NCBI GenBank assembly: GCA_918026815.1
Contig: CAKJVC010000057.1
Location: 310,001 to 374,000, forward strand
Source of the DNA: Chalara sp. BL73
Taxonomy: Eukaryota > Ascomycota > Leotiomycetes > Helotiales
DNA: 64,000 nucleotides
Reading direction: 5' to 3'
Shown here: positions 1 to 11,240 of the stretch, in pieces
Layout: every line of letters starts with the position of its first letter
Numbering within the stretch: the stretch's first letter is position 1
The notes under the pieces: model-generated
Told to the model about the DNA's origin: nothing
The model's database searches: none
What the model saw: only the letters and a program-made list of their open reading frames with translations
Position numbers and translations under genes: made by a program

Positions 1-1663
1 GGAGTGGCGAGAGACTACAAGCGACGCAGATTTAAACAAGAAAGAGGGAGGACTCAAAGAGAGATTTGCTCCGTGGGGGTTGATGGGGGGATCATGTGTA
101 GTGGAGGACCCAGGCGATATAGTTCGATAGTATGTGTTAGCTTCAATTAACCGCAGCTCCTGCTTCAGGAAGGGGGTGTAAATGGGCCTGCCGCTGTTTA
201 AGTGGTCAGTGAGGGGAGTAGTCCAATTATTGGGTGCAATAGTGTGACGATGATTCTGAACTAGTGTTCCCAAAGGAAGTATGCTACTGTAAGCTGAACC
301 ACTTTAAGTTTCGTAACATGTGGCCTATTTCCTAGGCACAGATCATACCAAACAAAAGATCACTGCGTCTACCCTTTCCATCTTCCTTTTTTATCAAACT
401 AACACAAGGTAGCATAAGCCGACGGCGCTAAGACACGGCGCATGAATGACTCGTTCTCTCAAATTGCACATGTCTGATCTTTGACCAGTCTCCTCTGTCG
501 CTCAGGAAATATAGTGGATCTGTCCCAGAGATTGACTCACCCAATTTTGAGGTAATATCGTATCGCATGCATCGAGGGACACATTCTACGACCGCCCCAA
601 AGTTAAAGTCTTAGCTTTAAACTTTGCTTGCCTAGCCGCCCATTGATGCGAAAGAGAACTGGCTGGAAGAGAACCATGCGTGAGCTGTTGTAAAGCATCG
701 CAAGTCTTATACAAGACACTGGATCCTTATTTCCCCAGTTTAGTTCCATCCAATCGTGGAAATTGGTGTTGAACCGTTCTGTCAAGCTATTTCTCTAATT
801 ATGCGGCGATCATCAAAAAAGTTGAATAACCGCCTGCACCTCAGCTCACTTCTCGTAGACGGTCACGGTACAGCAAAGCTGACTTATTGTCTCATGGGAT
901 ATGACTGAGAGCTGTGTACGATAGATGAAACAGATTACAGGCATAGGGGTAGGTGGATCACAAGATAAGAACATGCCACATCACAGCGAATGCTCTCTAC
1001 CATTTGACGGGTTGCAGATTTCCAATCTTTGAACTGGTCGGCCAATTGATATTCTAATAAAGGACATCAACTGACCGATTGAGCTATGTCCCAACGATCC
1101 CAGGCATGCGTTGTCTTTGTTATGTTTATGTAGCGATTATCCTGGCTTCAACTAGAGTTCCTAGGGAAGGGAGTGTTGATGTCTCTGTTAGACACAGAAC
1201 CGGTCGGCCAGTCAATTGATGCAGTGAGCGTTCCATCGAATATAGCGACTACCACATACAAACTCGATGCTCTGTAGCTGTATCAGATAAATCGACAGCC
1301 TTACTGCGAATATGAAATGCCAAGTGTTACCGCCTGTTTTATAGCCAATCCATATAGCGATCACGCTCTCTACAATTTAGTTTTCGATGACATAGACTGT
1401 CTTTTTTGTGGATATACCTATTAATCCTAGAACTTGCTATATAGTAAAAAGATATAAGCCCTATATCATGGACTTAATGCTTGTATTTTTATATTAAAAG
1501 TCTTCTCTATTGCAAAGCTTTTTGCCTTAGCCCAAAATTTGAAGTGTACCAGCTGCGCTTTACTAGCTAGAAGTTCTATGATTTGGACATAATATGAACT
1601 GATAGCAAAAATTACATTTAAAGCCTCGAGCTACATTTTCTTATTTTTATTAATGTCCCATGA
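1..1663. other. Intergenic, no gene supported
   Basis: I see no convincing coding region here. The only ORF of any size (603-785, minus) has no recognisable domain and no codon-like pattern. A short direct repeat containing GGTCGGCCA followed by an AATTGAT core occurs near 1036 and 1201. Base composition is ordinary, with mild AT enrichment from about 1380 to 1660. Confidence 0.5.
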
Positions 1664-1894
1664 TGTCACGGCCCTACTTCGCTTAGAGCCCCTGGGGGCT
1701 CCGCCCCTGGCACCACAGGGCCTCGCTTACACTGGTCCCTGGCCAGTCTCCTGTATATAAAGCACTGCTTTCCTTCCTTTCTTCTGTCTGTAGCTTGTTC
1801 TCTTAGTTATAACAACTGACAGTCGTTCATACCTCTGAGTCCCTCTACCTGAGATCTGCGGATCGAGATCCTTGCTCGCTTCAAGTTGCTAACA
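1664..1894 (+). mobile_element. Solo LTR of the Gypsy E1 family
   Basis: This 231-bp stretch begins TGTCACGGCC and ends GCTAACA, giving TG...CA ends. Its reverse complement aligns along its length with the LTRs of E1 (12258-12545 and 18522-18810). It carries a promoter-like CTGTATATAAAGCACTGC at about 1752. It is G+C-normal, unlike the E1 LTRs. It lacks the 32-bp tandem units found inside the E1 LTRs, which explains most of the length difference (231 versus 288-289 bp). CATGA precedes it (1659-1663) and CATGA also spans 1893-1897, overlapping the terminal CA, so a target duplication is suggestive but not clean. There is no internal region nearby, so it is a solo LTR. Confidence 0.8.
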
Positions 1895-2284
1895 TGAGCC
1901 TTTTCGAAAGTTGTTGTACTCAATCATAAACCGCGCTTTGTTTAATATAAAAAACAATTAGTAGACATAATCGAAATATACGTGCATGTATGCGTTTGCG
2001 GTAGTTGTATCTGGCTACTTAAAGAAGTCGAGAGAGCCTGCTTCAACGTGCTCGAAACCTTCATTCTCGGTGTGGTTTGTGGCTGAGGTGAAGACATAAT
2101 TATTATTTGCAAAGCGTAGCAAAAAAATAACGGCGTTTTAAAGTACACATTAACAAAAATCATGCTAAAAATCCGAATCAAAAGTAGCAGGACTTTGTAA
2201 AGAAAGTAAAAGTCCAACGATTGCTGCGGACGCCACGCCCGCGGCACATACTGGATTGTCGGTAGTTATAGCATATACGAATCC

Positions 2285-2656
2285 TTGTTGTTTGTAGCGT
2301 CAAAGACCTGTCACAAGCTAATTATAGAAGCGCTCGAAGCGGAAGAGAATATGGAATTTGAGGAAGAAGCGAATTGGAACCAACAAGAAAATAATGGCAA
2401 GAGCTTAGACGAAAGTATTTTTTGGCTTAAATATCATACCAAGTGGCTGACAAGATTCAAGAACAGGCCGCTTAACATCCTGGCTATTACCAAGAAATTG
2501 CTTTTTGCTTCACTCAACAGTCGGTGTAATGGGCCGGTTGCAGGAATACATCAATGTCTCAGGATACCGTGGGATGGTCACTTTGAAAAAGGGCACTATA
2601 CTATCATGGTATCACTACGGCAAATGTTCCAAAAGTGTTTGTATACTTTGGACTAA
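2285..2656 (+). pseudogene. Unrecognised coding-like ORF, possible fragment of a repeat-borne gene
   Basis: The open frame is 123 codons. It has an acidic stretch (EALEAEENMEFEEEANW) followed by a tryptophan/arginine-rich part (FWLKYHTKWLTRFKNRP). The composition looks protein-like, but I do not recognise a domain with certainty. The style recalls degenerate proteins that accompany fungal helicase-type repeats, which is inference only. No introns or partner exons are evident on either side, so a fragment is more likely than an intact gene. Confidence 0.35.
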
Positions 2657-2870
2657 ACGAAAACATAAGTTGCCCCCTCCCCACCCCCCAAAAACCCCAC
2701 CTTTAAAGTAAATTAGTTCCCGCCGTCAAAACCACCGCGAGTATCACTCTTTAACCAATTCCGGCTTCCATTCATAACTCATCAAAGCATGTCCTGCACC
2801 AGAAGCAACCAAAGAGTCGCATTGAATGTGCTTGCCCCTTGCCTACCTCCCACAAGAGAACTGCATTCCT

Positions 2871-3191
2871 CTAACCTGCCAAGCTTTGCTGCTCAAAAAT
2901 AGTTGCCTCACCAGCAGATGGCATTTTCGGCGCAGGAACAACAACCAAGTCTTTCTCATCATTTATCGTATTATCGATACTCTCTACAACATTATCAGAC
3001 TTGAAAGTCTTCTTCCAAGGCTGCGCACGGCGATCGTTTTGGGATTTCGCCAGCGTCTGTAGGACCCATGTGGAGACGTCTTCGTTTTCTGACGAGCTAT
3101 CGCAGTCGCTGTGGTCACTGGTGGCGGGACTCTGATCACAGGGAGGCTCGCGAGTAGGGTGAGTGGGACCTCGATCAAGTTTCTCGGACAT
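2871..3191 (-). CDS. Small hypothetical protein, serine/aspartate-rich
   Basis: A 106-codon ORF starts MSEKLDRGPTHPTREPP and continues into a low-complexity serine/aspartate/glutamate segment (DHSDCDSSSENEDVSTW), then a basic/acidic tail. No signal peptide, membrane segment or known motif is visible. The disordered N-terminus and hydrophilic composition fit a small nuclear or cytosolic protein, or the first exon of a longer gene, but nothing shows function. It lies upstream of the oxygenase gene on the same strand. It could also be a chance ORF. Confidence 0.35.
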   Translation of the reverse strand: MSEKLDRGPTHPTREPPCDQSPATSDHSDCDSSSENEDVSTWVLQTLAKSQNDRRAQPWKKTFKSDNVVESIDNTINDEKDLVVVPAPKMPSAGEATIFEQQSLAG

Positions 3192-3831
3192 GTCTGTGGA
3201 TTTAGTGAAGACCTGGGAACAGTCTATGATAGAAGTCAGGTCGTAGAAAGTAGATTAGATACCGAAGTTTAAGGATAGTACGGTACGTCAAAATTTGGAT
3301 AGTGGAAAGAATATAAAGCGCGGGAATGGATATCTCGGGCTTTCGGAGGCTCTTATATGGAGAACGGCGATTTGCCGATAGCAGTTTATTGTCAAGTGAT
3401 CTCTATGTGGGTGTTTATCTCCTTCTCGATTGCGTGCAAAGAAACCAATGGCCAATATAATTCTTTTGATTCCCGTAGAATATCCATAAGCCACCGTAAG
3501 GATGTTGCGAATACGTTTCGGTTTCTGGTTGGGCGATCCCGCTCCATAACGCCTTGTAGCCATGCAGCCTGCATTCCCAACCCCCCCTCAACGTACACAA
3601 CAAGGCGCATTATTGCTTGGCATTGTTTTACCCACAGCTGATTTGTTCGCCTTGCCTACCATTGTCTTCCCTAGACACCAGTCATATCGATCTGCGCATT
3701 CAGAGTCAAACACAGCCCCTAGACATTGTCACGACTGTTTCGGGTGCACAATTTACAACAGGCAAATAACTACGTAGGATATTGTTCTTATAGGTTATGG
3801 AATAACAGTTCACGTATAATGCGTTTAGGGA
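3192..3831. other. Intergenic, no gene supported
   Basis: Several overlapping ORFs of 60-94 codons occur on both strands (3288-3777). They shadow one another and none has a recognisable motif. The 3' end of the oxygenase gene borders this stretch. Confidence 0.45.
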
Positions 3832-4928
3832 TTAGGCACTACTAATCTCCTGAAGAGTTTCTTCGACCAATTTCTCCCTTCTGACCTGTTGATGGTACCC
3901 TTGGGGGGGTTTTATTTCTTTACTGTCAAATACGAGACAACGAACTTCGATGCTTTGCCGTGGCAACCCTCCAGGCTCTTCATATGGTAACTTGAAAGAA
4001 GCATGTGGACAGGCTGTTCAAATTCTCAGCATTTCTCTGGCAGTTTACAAGTAGACTTACAAGGAGCTTGAACACCCTTTTTTGAATCAAATATTTTCAA
4101 GAATAACACATCATCACGGGTATGCCGACTCATGTAGTGGAACTTCTGGCTAGGTTTCTTCATCATATATAGAGAAGAACCGGTATACTGTCGTCGAATG
4201 TGATCCGTCTCCACGAAATGATCTTCGTTAGCTGTACTCCCATCACAAAGTGCGAGTGCCCAATCTCCAATGATATCGACAAGAGGCCTCCACACACTAA
4301 ATAAAAGTAAGCATCTAGCTAGTTCCTACAGACGGATTACTTACTTGATTATTCTCACACGGCTCTTCAAAAGGGTATGGGCCTGATCCTTCAGCTGAAG
4401 CATAACTCTGTTCAGCGCTCCAGCAGGGCTTTGGTCTATTACGTCTACCTTAGCAAAACGTTAATCTCTACCAAAGGCTCACTCACCCACATGGAAATGC
4501 ACTGCAGGTCTCAACCAGGAGGTTCTATCATTGAAATCCAGGACGGTGCCAGGTGGTGCCTCTGGCAACGTATTCCTTAGTCTCCAGTCAAAAATGAATA
4601 CACTCACAACACCATCAATCTCCTTCTTTATCAATCTCTCGACTTCTGGAAGGTATTGCTGCTCGACAGCTTGACGACTGTGAAAATCTGTGAAGTTTGT
4701 GTGGTGCGTGCGATACATAAACCCGTGCGAATCGGTCGTCGGTGGTCTTGGCATGTTCCGCACATCTTCGACGTCAACTTCAATCTCTTTGAAGACGAGA
4801 TTCGTGAGCCGTTGGTCTTCGGCTTCGGGGGGAATTTGAGTCAAGACTTGGAATGGCTTTTCAACATTGTACAAGTCTTGCCACTGTAAAAACTTGAAAG
4901 TACCACGAATTATGCCTGTATCCGTCAT
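3832..4928 (-). CDS. CmcJ/NvfI-like 2-oxoglutarate/Fe(II)-type oxygenase (GA4 desaturase-like family)
   Basis: Four exons, read from the right: 4928-4487, 4444-4345, 4296-4061 and 4013-3832. Introns are 42, 48 and 47 bp with donors GTGAGT, GTAAGT and GTAAGT. The joined length is 960 nt, exactly 320 codons including stop (319 residues). Start: MTDTGIIRGTFKFLQW. Visible family marks are FIFDWRLR at 111-118, an H-V-D iron-binding type triad at 146-148 within HFHVDVIDQSP, VWRPL at the start of exon 3, PHASF (262-266, likely distal iron ligand His263), and IEVR ending at Arg284 (likely co-substrate contact). Members oxidise small molecules in fungal secondary metabolism; the substrate here is unknown. 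The gene sits about 750 bp from a beta-lactamase-like hydrolase on the same strand. The frame-preserving introns suggest it is intact. Confidence 0.85.
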
Positions 4929-5215
4929 TCAGAAGGTTATCCCAGGAATGGAACGATTGCAGACGTGAGGAGTTCTTGATATCAGGATATAGAACAGAAA
5001 AACAGCTTTGGGAAAGGAACAATAACTGAGACCAGGCTGGATAACTCAAGAAAAAATCCGGAGATGTCAAAGCAAATAGTAGAGCCCGTTAAGGAAAGGT
5101 GTGGGCTGTATGCCTCGTCCTACACGTAAGCAGACCTGCATCCATGCGTACAGCAACGCGTGCGGCGTCTTGGGCACTTTTCAAATCCAGGAGGCTCCCT
5201 TGCGGCACTCGCGGA

Positions 5216-5345
5216 AGCCACAGAAATGTGGCTTTGGCTGCATGGAAAGGAAGAGAATCTCACACTAATCATATATGGTTAGCCACATAAATGTGGCTTT
5301 AACTGTATGGAAAGGAACAGAATCTCCCACTAACCATATGCGGTT
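5216..5345 (+). repeat. 65-bp tandem duplication with hairpin
   Basis: Two adjacent 65-bp units (5216-5280 and 5281-5345) differ at a minority of positions. Each begins with an inverted repeat, AGCCAC ... GTGGCT, separated by about 6 bp. The rest of the intergenic stretch 4929-5677 shows no gene; it is the shared upstream/downstream space between the oxygenase and the hydrolase. Confidence 0.8.
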
Positions 5346-5677
5346 GAGCACAATTGGCAAAGTGGTGGTAGGTTGTATATCACGGGCGAGCCCAAGCGCG
5401 GGGCACCAATCTCTGATGTAAAGTTTAGCCTCTTTTCTCCTTCGGAAGCCGGGATTCTCAAATGCAAAGTCTTGATTCTGGTGATTTGATAAAATCGAAA
5501 GGAAATGTATATACCATTACTCTGACTGTACCAGACTCTAAAACTAAAATCCACTCTTTAGAGTCCAAAACACTCAGGCAATTCTCATATCCACAGCAGC
5601 ACCATCTCGGAGACGAACCATATAATTTGATCCGAAAGTGACCTAAAAATCAGAAATCTTGCGCTCCCCTGTTAATG

Positions 5678-7330
5678 CTATCGTTCCAGGAACTTTTGCT
5701 TTTCTTCATAAATTTTACCATCATTCGCCAAGTACGACCTGAAGAAATCCTCTCCTCCGGGAATATTCAATCCCTCATGAATCCAGGTCAATTGCTGTAC
5801 TCTACCAGCGGCAGAAACTCCGAACTTAATTTTGTAATACTCAGGGCTTTGGTAAGAAAATCGACCGCGGCTTGCTATAACGTCTCGAGACTCCGGTAGC
5901 CACGTAAATGTGTCATATTCATAGTGGTGGAGATCCCAAATTTCATCAGCAAGGCCTTGGAACGAGAGCTTTAATTGGTTATTTTCATAAGTCACGTCAA
6001 TATGAACAGTATTAGCGGCGTTGTAATAGTTTCCGACGTACTCGTTAAAACTCCTGGGTGCCTCAAGCGTTCGATTCTCTCTGAGCTCTGCTGCCATTGC
6101 TGGATACCACGCTAATGCCCGCTCAACGGTATTCTTGGCAAGTTGCAAATAGTCATTCTTTTCCTTTACGTCGAGAATTGACTCGAGTAAGAGCTGACCG
6201 ATCCAATCGGCAGTATCATTGAGGGCGAAAGTATTGGATAGGACCACAACGGCACTTTGCGTCTCCAGCAGCAGGTTTGCTGCGGCCAAAACCCCGGGGT
6301 TGCTACCCTGATGGTAAAGAACTAGTTTAGGTTGAGATAGTGAAGATTTTCCTACGAGAGGCATGCCCTCAGGCATCCAAGTACCATTGGCGCCAATTGC
6401 ACCCATAGGTCCAGGAAGTTGAACGCGGACCCAGCCCATCGCGTACGAGGTCTCATGGTACGAGGGTGAATCGAATAGGGTTTGTGCAGACATGATATGA
6501 TTGACTTGTTTGAGTGGTGATCCGGGAGTTGAAGTCTCACCGGTTCTGAATTGATGATCTCCTGTTTCAAGCCAAACTTTCACCAACTTAAGCATGTCAT
6601 TTAGGGTGCTCCGCACGCCGCCAGCGGCGCCGGCCAGCGTATTGTCTCCGATTTGAGCTTTACCAATCTGAACCGGTTTCCCGCTGCTGAGCGTCCCATA
6701 TTCCTTCGAGGTATTGTCGGGCTCGCAAAAATCCGAGTGTGTGCCTGTTCGATGCATCCCCACAGGCTGAAAGATCTTAAATCTCAGCATCTGATCCCAT
6801 GTCATGCCGGACAGCTTTTGAATCACGTGTCCCGCAATCTCGTATCCTAGGTTGTTGTATTGGAATTGACCGCGAAATGGCTTCACTGGCTTCAGGCTGT
6901 TGAGGAACTTCATGCTGTCCTTCAGAGGGATGATAATATTGTTGTTGCTCTGCAGCCAGTAGTTGTTTATTTGTAAGCCAGTTCGATGAGCTAAGCAATC
7001 GACAATTGTTATAGAATTATACACGATGGGGTCCTCGATGTGAAATTCGGGTAAAATGTTCTTGATAGGAGTATCCCATTGCATCAAGCCGTCTTCCACG
7101 AGCATGCCAATCGCAGCAGCTATCATAGACTTTGTCAGAGATGCTACCTGGAAGACTGTATCTTCGTTTACGGGAAGACTGCTCTCCACATCTCGATATC
7201 CAAAATTTTCAGTGTGAATAACGTTCCTATGATGTATAACTCCGTATGTGAGCCCGGCCGTTCCAGCTCTCGCGACGATCTCTGCGATGATAGGTCGCAG
7301 AGATGCAAGTTTGTTTACAATGATTTCCAT
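5678..7330 (-). CDS. Beta-lactamase/transpeptidase-like serine hydrolase
   Basis: A single 550-residue ORF, MEIIVNKLASLRPI onward. The class C beta-lactamase/penicillin-binding-protein fold is indicated by the nucleophile motif S64-L-T-K67 in QVASLTKSM, the second motif Y158-N-N160 in FQYNNLGYEIAG, and an H340-Q-G342 triad (KTG equivalent) in LYHQGSNPG. Spacing is normal for the family and the C-terminal 150 residues form the extra domain common in fungal members. No signal peptide is evident, so it is probably cytosolic. Fungal homologues act as esterases, acyltransferases (LovD type) or peptidases, often beside secondary-metabolism genes. The tandem same-strand oxygenase neighbour fits that setting, but no backbone synthase is in the window. 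All three catalytic motifs are present, so it is probably active. Confidence 0.85.
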   Translation of the reverse strand: MEIIVNKLASLRPIIAEIVARAGTAGLTYGVIHHRNVIHTENFGYRDVESSLPVNEDTVFQVASLTKSMIAAAIGMLVEDGLMQWDTPIKNILPEFHIEDPIVYNSITIVDCLAHRTGLQINNYWLQSNNNIIIPLKDSMKFLNSLKPVKPFRGQFQYNNLGYEIAGHVIQKLSGMTWDQMLRFKIFQPVGMHRTGTHSDFCEPDNTSKEYGTLSSGKPVQIGKAQIGDNTLAGAAGGVRSTLNDMLKLVKVWLETGDHQFRTGETSTPGSPLKQVNHIMSAQTLFDSPSYHETSYAMGWVRVQLPGPMGAIGANGTWMPEGMPLVGKSSLSQPKLVLYHQGSNPGVLAAANLLLETQSAVVVLSNTFALNDTADWIGQLLLESILDVKEKNDYLQLAKNTVERALAWYPAMAAELRENRTLEAPRSFNEYVGNYYNAANTVHIDVTYENNQLKLSFQGLADEIWDLHHYEYDTFTWLPESRDVIASRGRFSYQSPEYYKIKFGVSAAGRVQQLTWIHEGLNIPGGEDFFRSYLANDGKIYEEKQKFLER

Positions 7331-8015
7331 GGTGATATACGATAGTAGGCTCAGATCAGTATATTCTCATCATACTCACCGTAATTGCGTGTGATCAGCC
7401 AGCGGTAAATTAGAATATCCGTGAAGCAACGGAGGCCGACACCTCAAAAGCCAAACGCAAGTAAATAAAATGGTGACTCGAATCGGAATGTAGTTGCGTT
7501 TGCGTCCAGAAGCGGCGACCGTAGTGAATGCAGATATGCTGAAAAATGCTGAAGAGCCGGCGTCGAAGTCGCACTTCCACCCAAAAGAAATGCGACAGGG
7601 CAGAATATGGGTACCTCTCCGCCAGTAAATGCCTAGGAAAGTCATTGGAGCAGGGTTCAAACTTCGCGCATCCAGCAATCACCATTCCGGTTGAAAAACA
7701 GGCAAAGATGCCCCATACCTGAAAGTGGCGCGTACTTGCTGCACACCAAAGCTGGCTGTGTGCGTGGATTCTCTTAGGCAGCGATAGGCATACCTGCTGC
7801 CAGGCCGTCTTTCGTGGAAATTCACACGGCAGCTTTACTCAGCCCCGCACTGAACCCTGCCTATTGCAGCTCCAAAATGGTGCAGAAAACCAGGAAAGCA
7901 AAGACCCCTAAGCTTCTTCATTTGAAATGGCCGTTGCATTGTCCCGTTGGCTTCGAAAAATCTTCCGTATTAAATAGAGATTAATGTGGGTAACTTCCAA
8001 GCAAAGTTGGCAATT
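7331..8015. other. Intergenic between divergently transcribed hydrolase and NLR genes
   Basis: The upstream regions of two divergent genes share about 690 bp. ORFs at 7376-7685 (minus) have no recognisable content. An in-frame GTG at 7986 and an out-of-frame ATG at 7984 precede the chosen NLR start. Confidence 0.45.
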
Positions 8016-11000
8016 ATGTCGCAATCAGAGGCTCTTTGGCTTCAATCATGTCGACAACTCGAGAAGGATCTGGAGGACGAGCAGCACAACTTGCTAGGCC
8101 ACATAGATGTGAAGGACCTCGAGGCATTTCAAGCCGCAATCGGCAACCTCTGTATACGGTATACACGCTTGAACGTGTCCGCTCTTGTTCGTAACAGGCT
8201 TACTCCACATTTTGAACATCTCATGTCCTTTGATAAAGCAATCACATTATCAGCACAAATGCAAATGCCCTCAGCCTTAATCTGGTCAGGAACACTGGCC
8301 GTCATTGAGGTATGCACTCTTCATTTGAAGGCGTCAACTTCATTCGCTGACCACTTAGTGTGGGTGCCGATTTACTACTCATCTGAACCAAATCCTAGAT
8401 GTTTTGGAAGACTTTTACAAAGCACTACCTCGATTAGAAGATTACATGGCCTTATTTCCGGGCAACAAAAGGTTGGAGTATCCGCTCAGAGATCTTTTTG
8501 CAGACTATGGGTCATTCTGTGTCCAAATAATAAAGTGGGTCTGTCGAAAACCTCTTGGTATCGCCCCACAGTTCGAGACCGCTCTAGGGTTTTGCTGATT
8601 CTTTCGAAGTCAACATACTCAAACACATGGTCTCTTCCGGTCCACAACAACGTCTTCGCTCAATTATGGCATCTATGGAAGTTCATAAGAGAGATTTCGA
8701 AAAGGAAGTTGAGCTTGCCTTTCGCCAGAATCAGATGAAGCTGAAAGTTATTGAGAATTCGTCGACTGGACAGCCGTCTGATGCCTATACTCTTAGCACC
8801 TCGCACTACATGGTAGTGGAACGAAAGGATCCGAATTTTCTGGGGAGAGACTCTGTGCTCAAGGATATACACTCTCGGTTTAATTCGTCTAAGTTCTCTC
8901 CAATGGCTGAAGCTAGGTCCTACCTTATTTATGGTCTCAGTGGCATTGGCAAAACTTCGACCGCGCTTGAATACACCTATCGATACCGAGGCTCCTATGA
9001 CTTTGTCTTTTGGATGGCGGCTGAGACAACTTCAGATTTAGTTAGGTCATATGCACAAGTTGTTTTTAAGCTCCGCTCCCTTGATCTGATTCCAAGACCT
9101 GCTCCTCAGGATGCAGAAAATACTGGTATCGATGATGCTAGAGATTGGTTCGAGACCACTGGTATATCTTCTCCATTGCTCTCTTAATCCTCAACAATTG
9201 CTTATAATATTCTCGCAGATCGGAAATGGCTACTCGTTCTCGACAATGTTGAAGACTGGCAAAGCATACTCCGCTATTGGCCAACCACCGCAACAGCGGA
9301 ATCGGCAATTCTTGTTACGGCTCAGAAACAGGAGTTTAGACGCCAGACGACATATAACGTTCTGCTTCAAGATCTATCTATTGAGGACGGTTCCCAACTT
9401 CTTTTGTCTTACATCGATCGAGAATCAACCTCATCTGAACGCGAAGTGCGTGCCTCTAGGGAGATAGTAAAAATGTTTGGAGGGCTACCACTAGCCATCG
9501 CACATATTGGAGGATACGTCAGTGACGCTCCTTGCTCCTTGAGCGAATTCCTAGAGCTTGCCGAGCAACGATACCGCTCCCTTTGGGAGTGCGAACTGAC
9601 TGTCTCAAAGGCACACTCGGTTAAGAGGTTAGAGCTTGTTTGGGACTTTGCCTTGGAAGAACTCCCTTCAAATGCAAAATCCGTTGTCTATACAATGGCA
9701 TTCATGAACCCGGATTCGATGCCCACGGCCATGTTTCTGGATGAGCATAATCAGCATGTTGAAGACAAGTCAGAATATATAATTAGAAAAGCAGAGTGCG
9801 TAGCTCACGAAAGTTAATTTTACTACACTAACCGGAGTTTAAAGGTTTATCGAAATGATAAGATGTCTCGTGCGAAGAAGTTTGGTTCGACCTGCTTCAG
9901 AGAACCAAGAAGCAGTTCTTATGCATCGCGCACTCCAGAGAGCAATTCTTTTCAAGTTAGACAAAGATCCCGCACTCCGGTATGAAGTGTTCGACAGAGC
10001 AGTATCTGCTATCCGGAAGATCACCCCTTCCGCTTCACCAATCCAGATGCCGATGCCTAAGTTGTGGCCGGAATTTGAGAAAGCAGTGCCACAGATTCTA
10101 GCATTGGAAACTGCCTTTGCCAACTCACAACCCTCGATAAAAGGCTCTGTTAAGTTCGCCCAGCTACTATACGATGCAGCTTTCAACACTTGGGAAAGAG
10201 AGTCAAGTCAAGACGGTCTGAGGCTACTCGCAACGGCCCTGAGAGTTCTTGACAATCTTGGATATGATCATGATGGTAAATTAAGGGCAGACATTCATGT
10301 CATGTGTGGCGAGTTCTGCGATACTATCGGGATTAGCAAGAGAACAGAAGCACTATACCATCGGAAGATCGCGTTGCAGGTGCGCCAAGCTGTTGTCGAT
10401 CGAAATCCAGGGGTTGTCGATGAGGTAGACGATATTCTGCTATATAACGCCATAAATGACACTTCGGACGCGAGATTACAATACTATGATTATCCAGAAG
10501 CTGAAAAACTCATCGAGCTTTGCCTCAAGAGGTATAAGACATGGGGAACCGAGGAGGAATATCCTTTCGATTACGCTAAATACTATAGTAGTAAGGCAAC
10601 AGTTCTAATTCTCCAGCGGCGGTTTGAAGAGGCAATTATATCCGCAAGAAAGTCTGTTGCCCTTGCAAAGCTTGACAGTGGCATAGGTCCTAGATACCTG
10701 ATGTCCTTACAAGATTTAGCTTCCAGCATGGTCCAGTCTGGAGATATCACTGGTGCACTTGCAGAACACCATGAAGTGTTCAAATTGCGAGAGGAGCTCT
10801 GTGGGAAATATCATGACGCTACCCTACAAGGCGCATATGCCATTGGTGCCATGCATTATCACCTGGAGGATATGTCGGAAGCTGAGTATGTATAATTTCC
10901 CTTGCGTTACTCTGGATCAAGTTAACAAACATGAAGGGTGTGGTTCCGCCGAGCTCTAGATCGATCAGAGCGCACTAGATGGCCCGACGAACCTCTCTGC

Positions 11001-11240
11001 CGTGCTCAGTTTCATCTAGCCCGTGTCATCCACCTCCAGTCACCTGGTTCAAAACGACTTGAAGAGGCAGTGGCACTGGAGACGAAAGCAAGAGAAGCTT
11101 TGGCAAGATTATTGCAGCATGACTTACCCAAGTATCTGATAGGTGTGGAGGATGAGTTGGTTTTATTTGATCATTTGCAACCAATATTCCGAGGCAAATG
11201 GACGGGGACAAAGCTATTAGCCTGCATTCCAGTAAGATGA
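8016..11240 (+). CDS. NB-ARC NLR (STAND) protein with C-terminal TPR-like repeats
   Basis: Six exons: 8016-8309, 8359-8557, 8610-9161, 9219-9795, 9845-10885 and 10937-11240. Introns are 49-57 bp with GT-AG ends. The joined length is 2967 nt, or 988 residues plus stop, with phases agreeing at every junction. I chose ATG 8016 (MSQSEALWLQ) because upstream in-frame sequence offers only GTG. Order: helical N-terminal effector-like region (about 1-200), linker, NB-ARC with P-loop G273-LSGIGKT-S281, Walker B-like LLVLDNV (353-359), ILVTAQ sensor (379-384) and GGLPLA (436-441), then about 400 residues of helical TPR-like repeats (MHRALQR, AEVWFRRALD). Such proteins sense non-self or cellular changes and trigger defence or incompatibility reactions in fungi. 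It ends beside the transposon block and shows none of the block's mutations. The N-terminal domain is not assigned to a named family. Confidence 0.9.
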
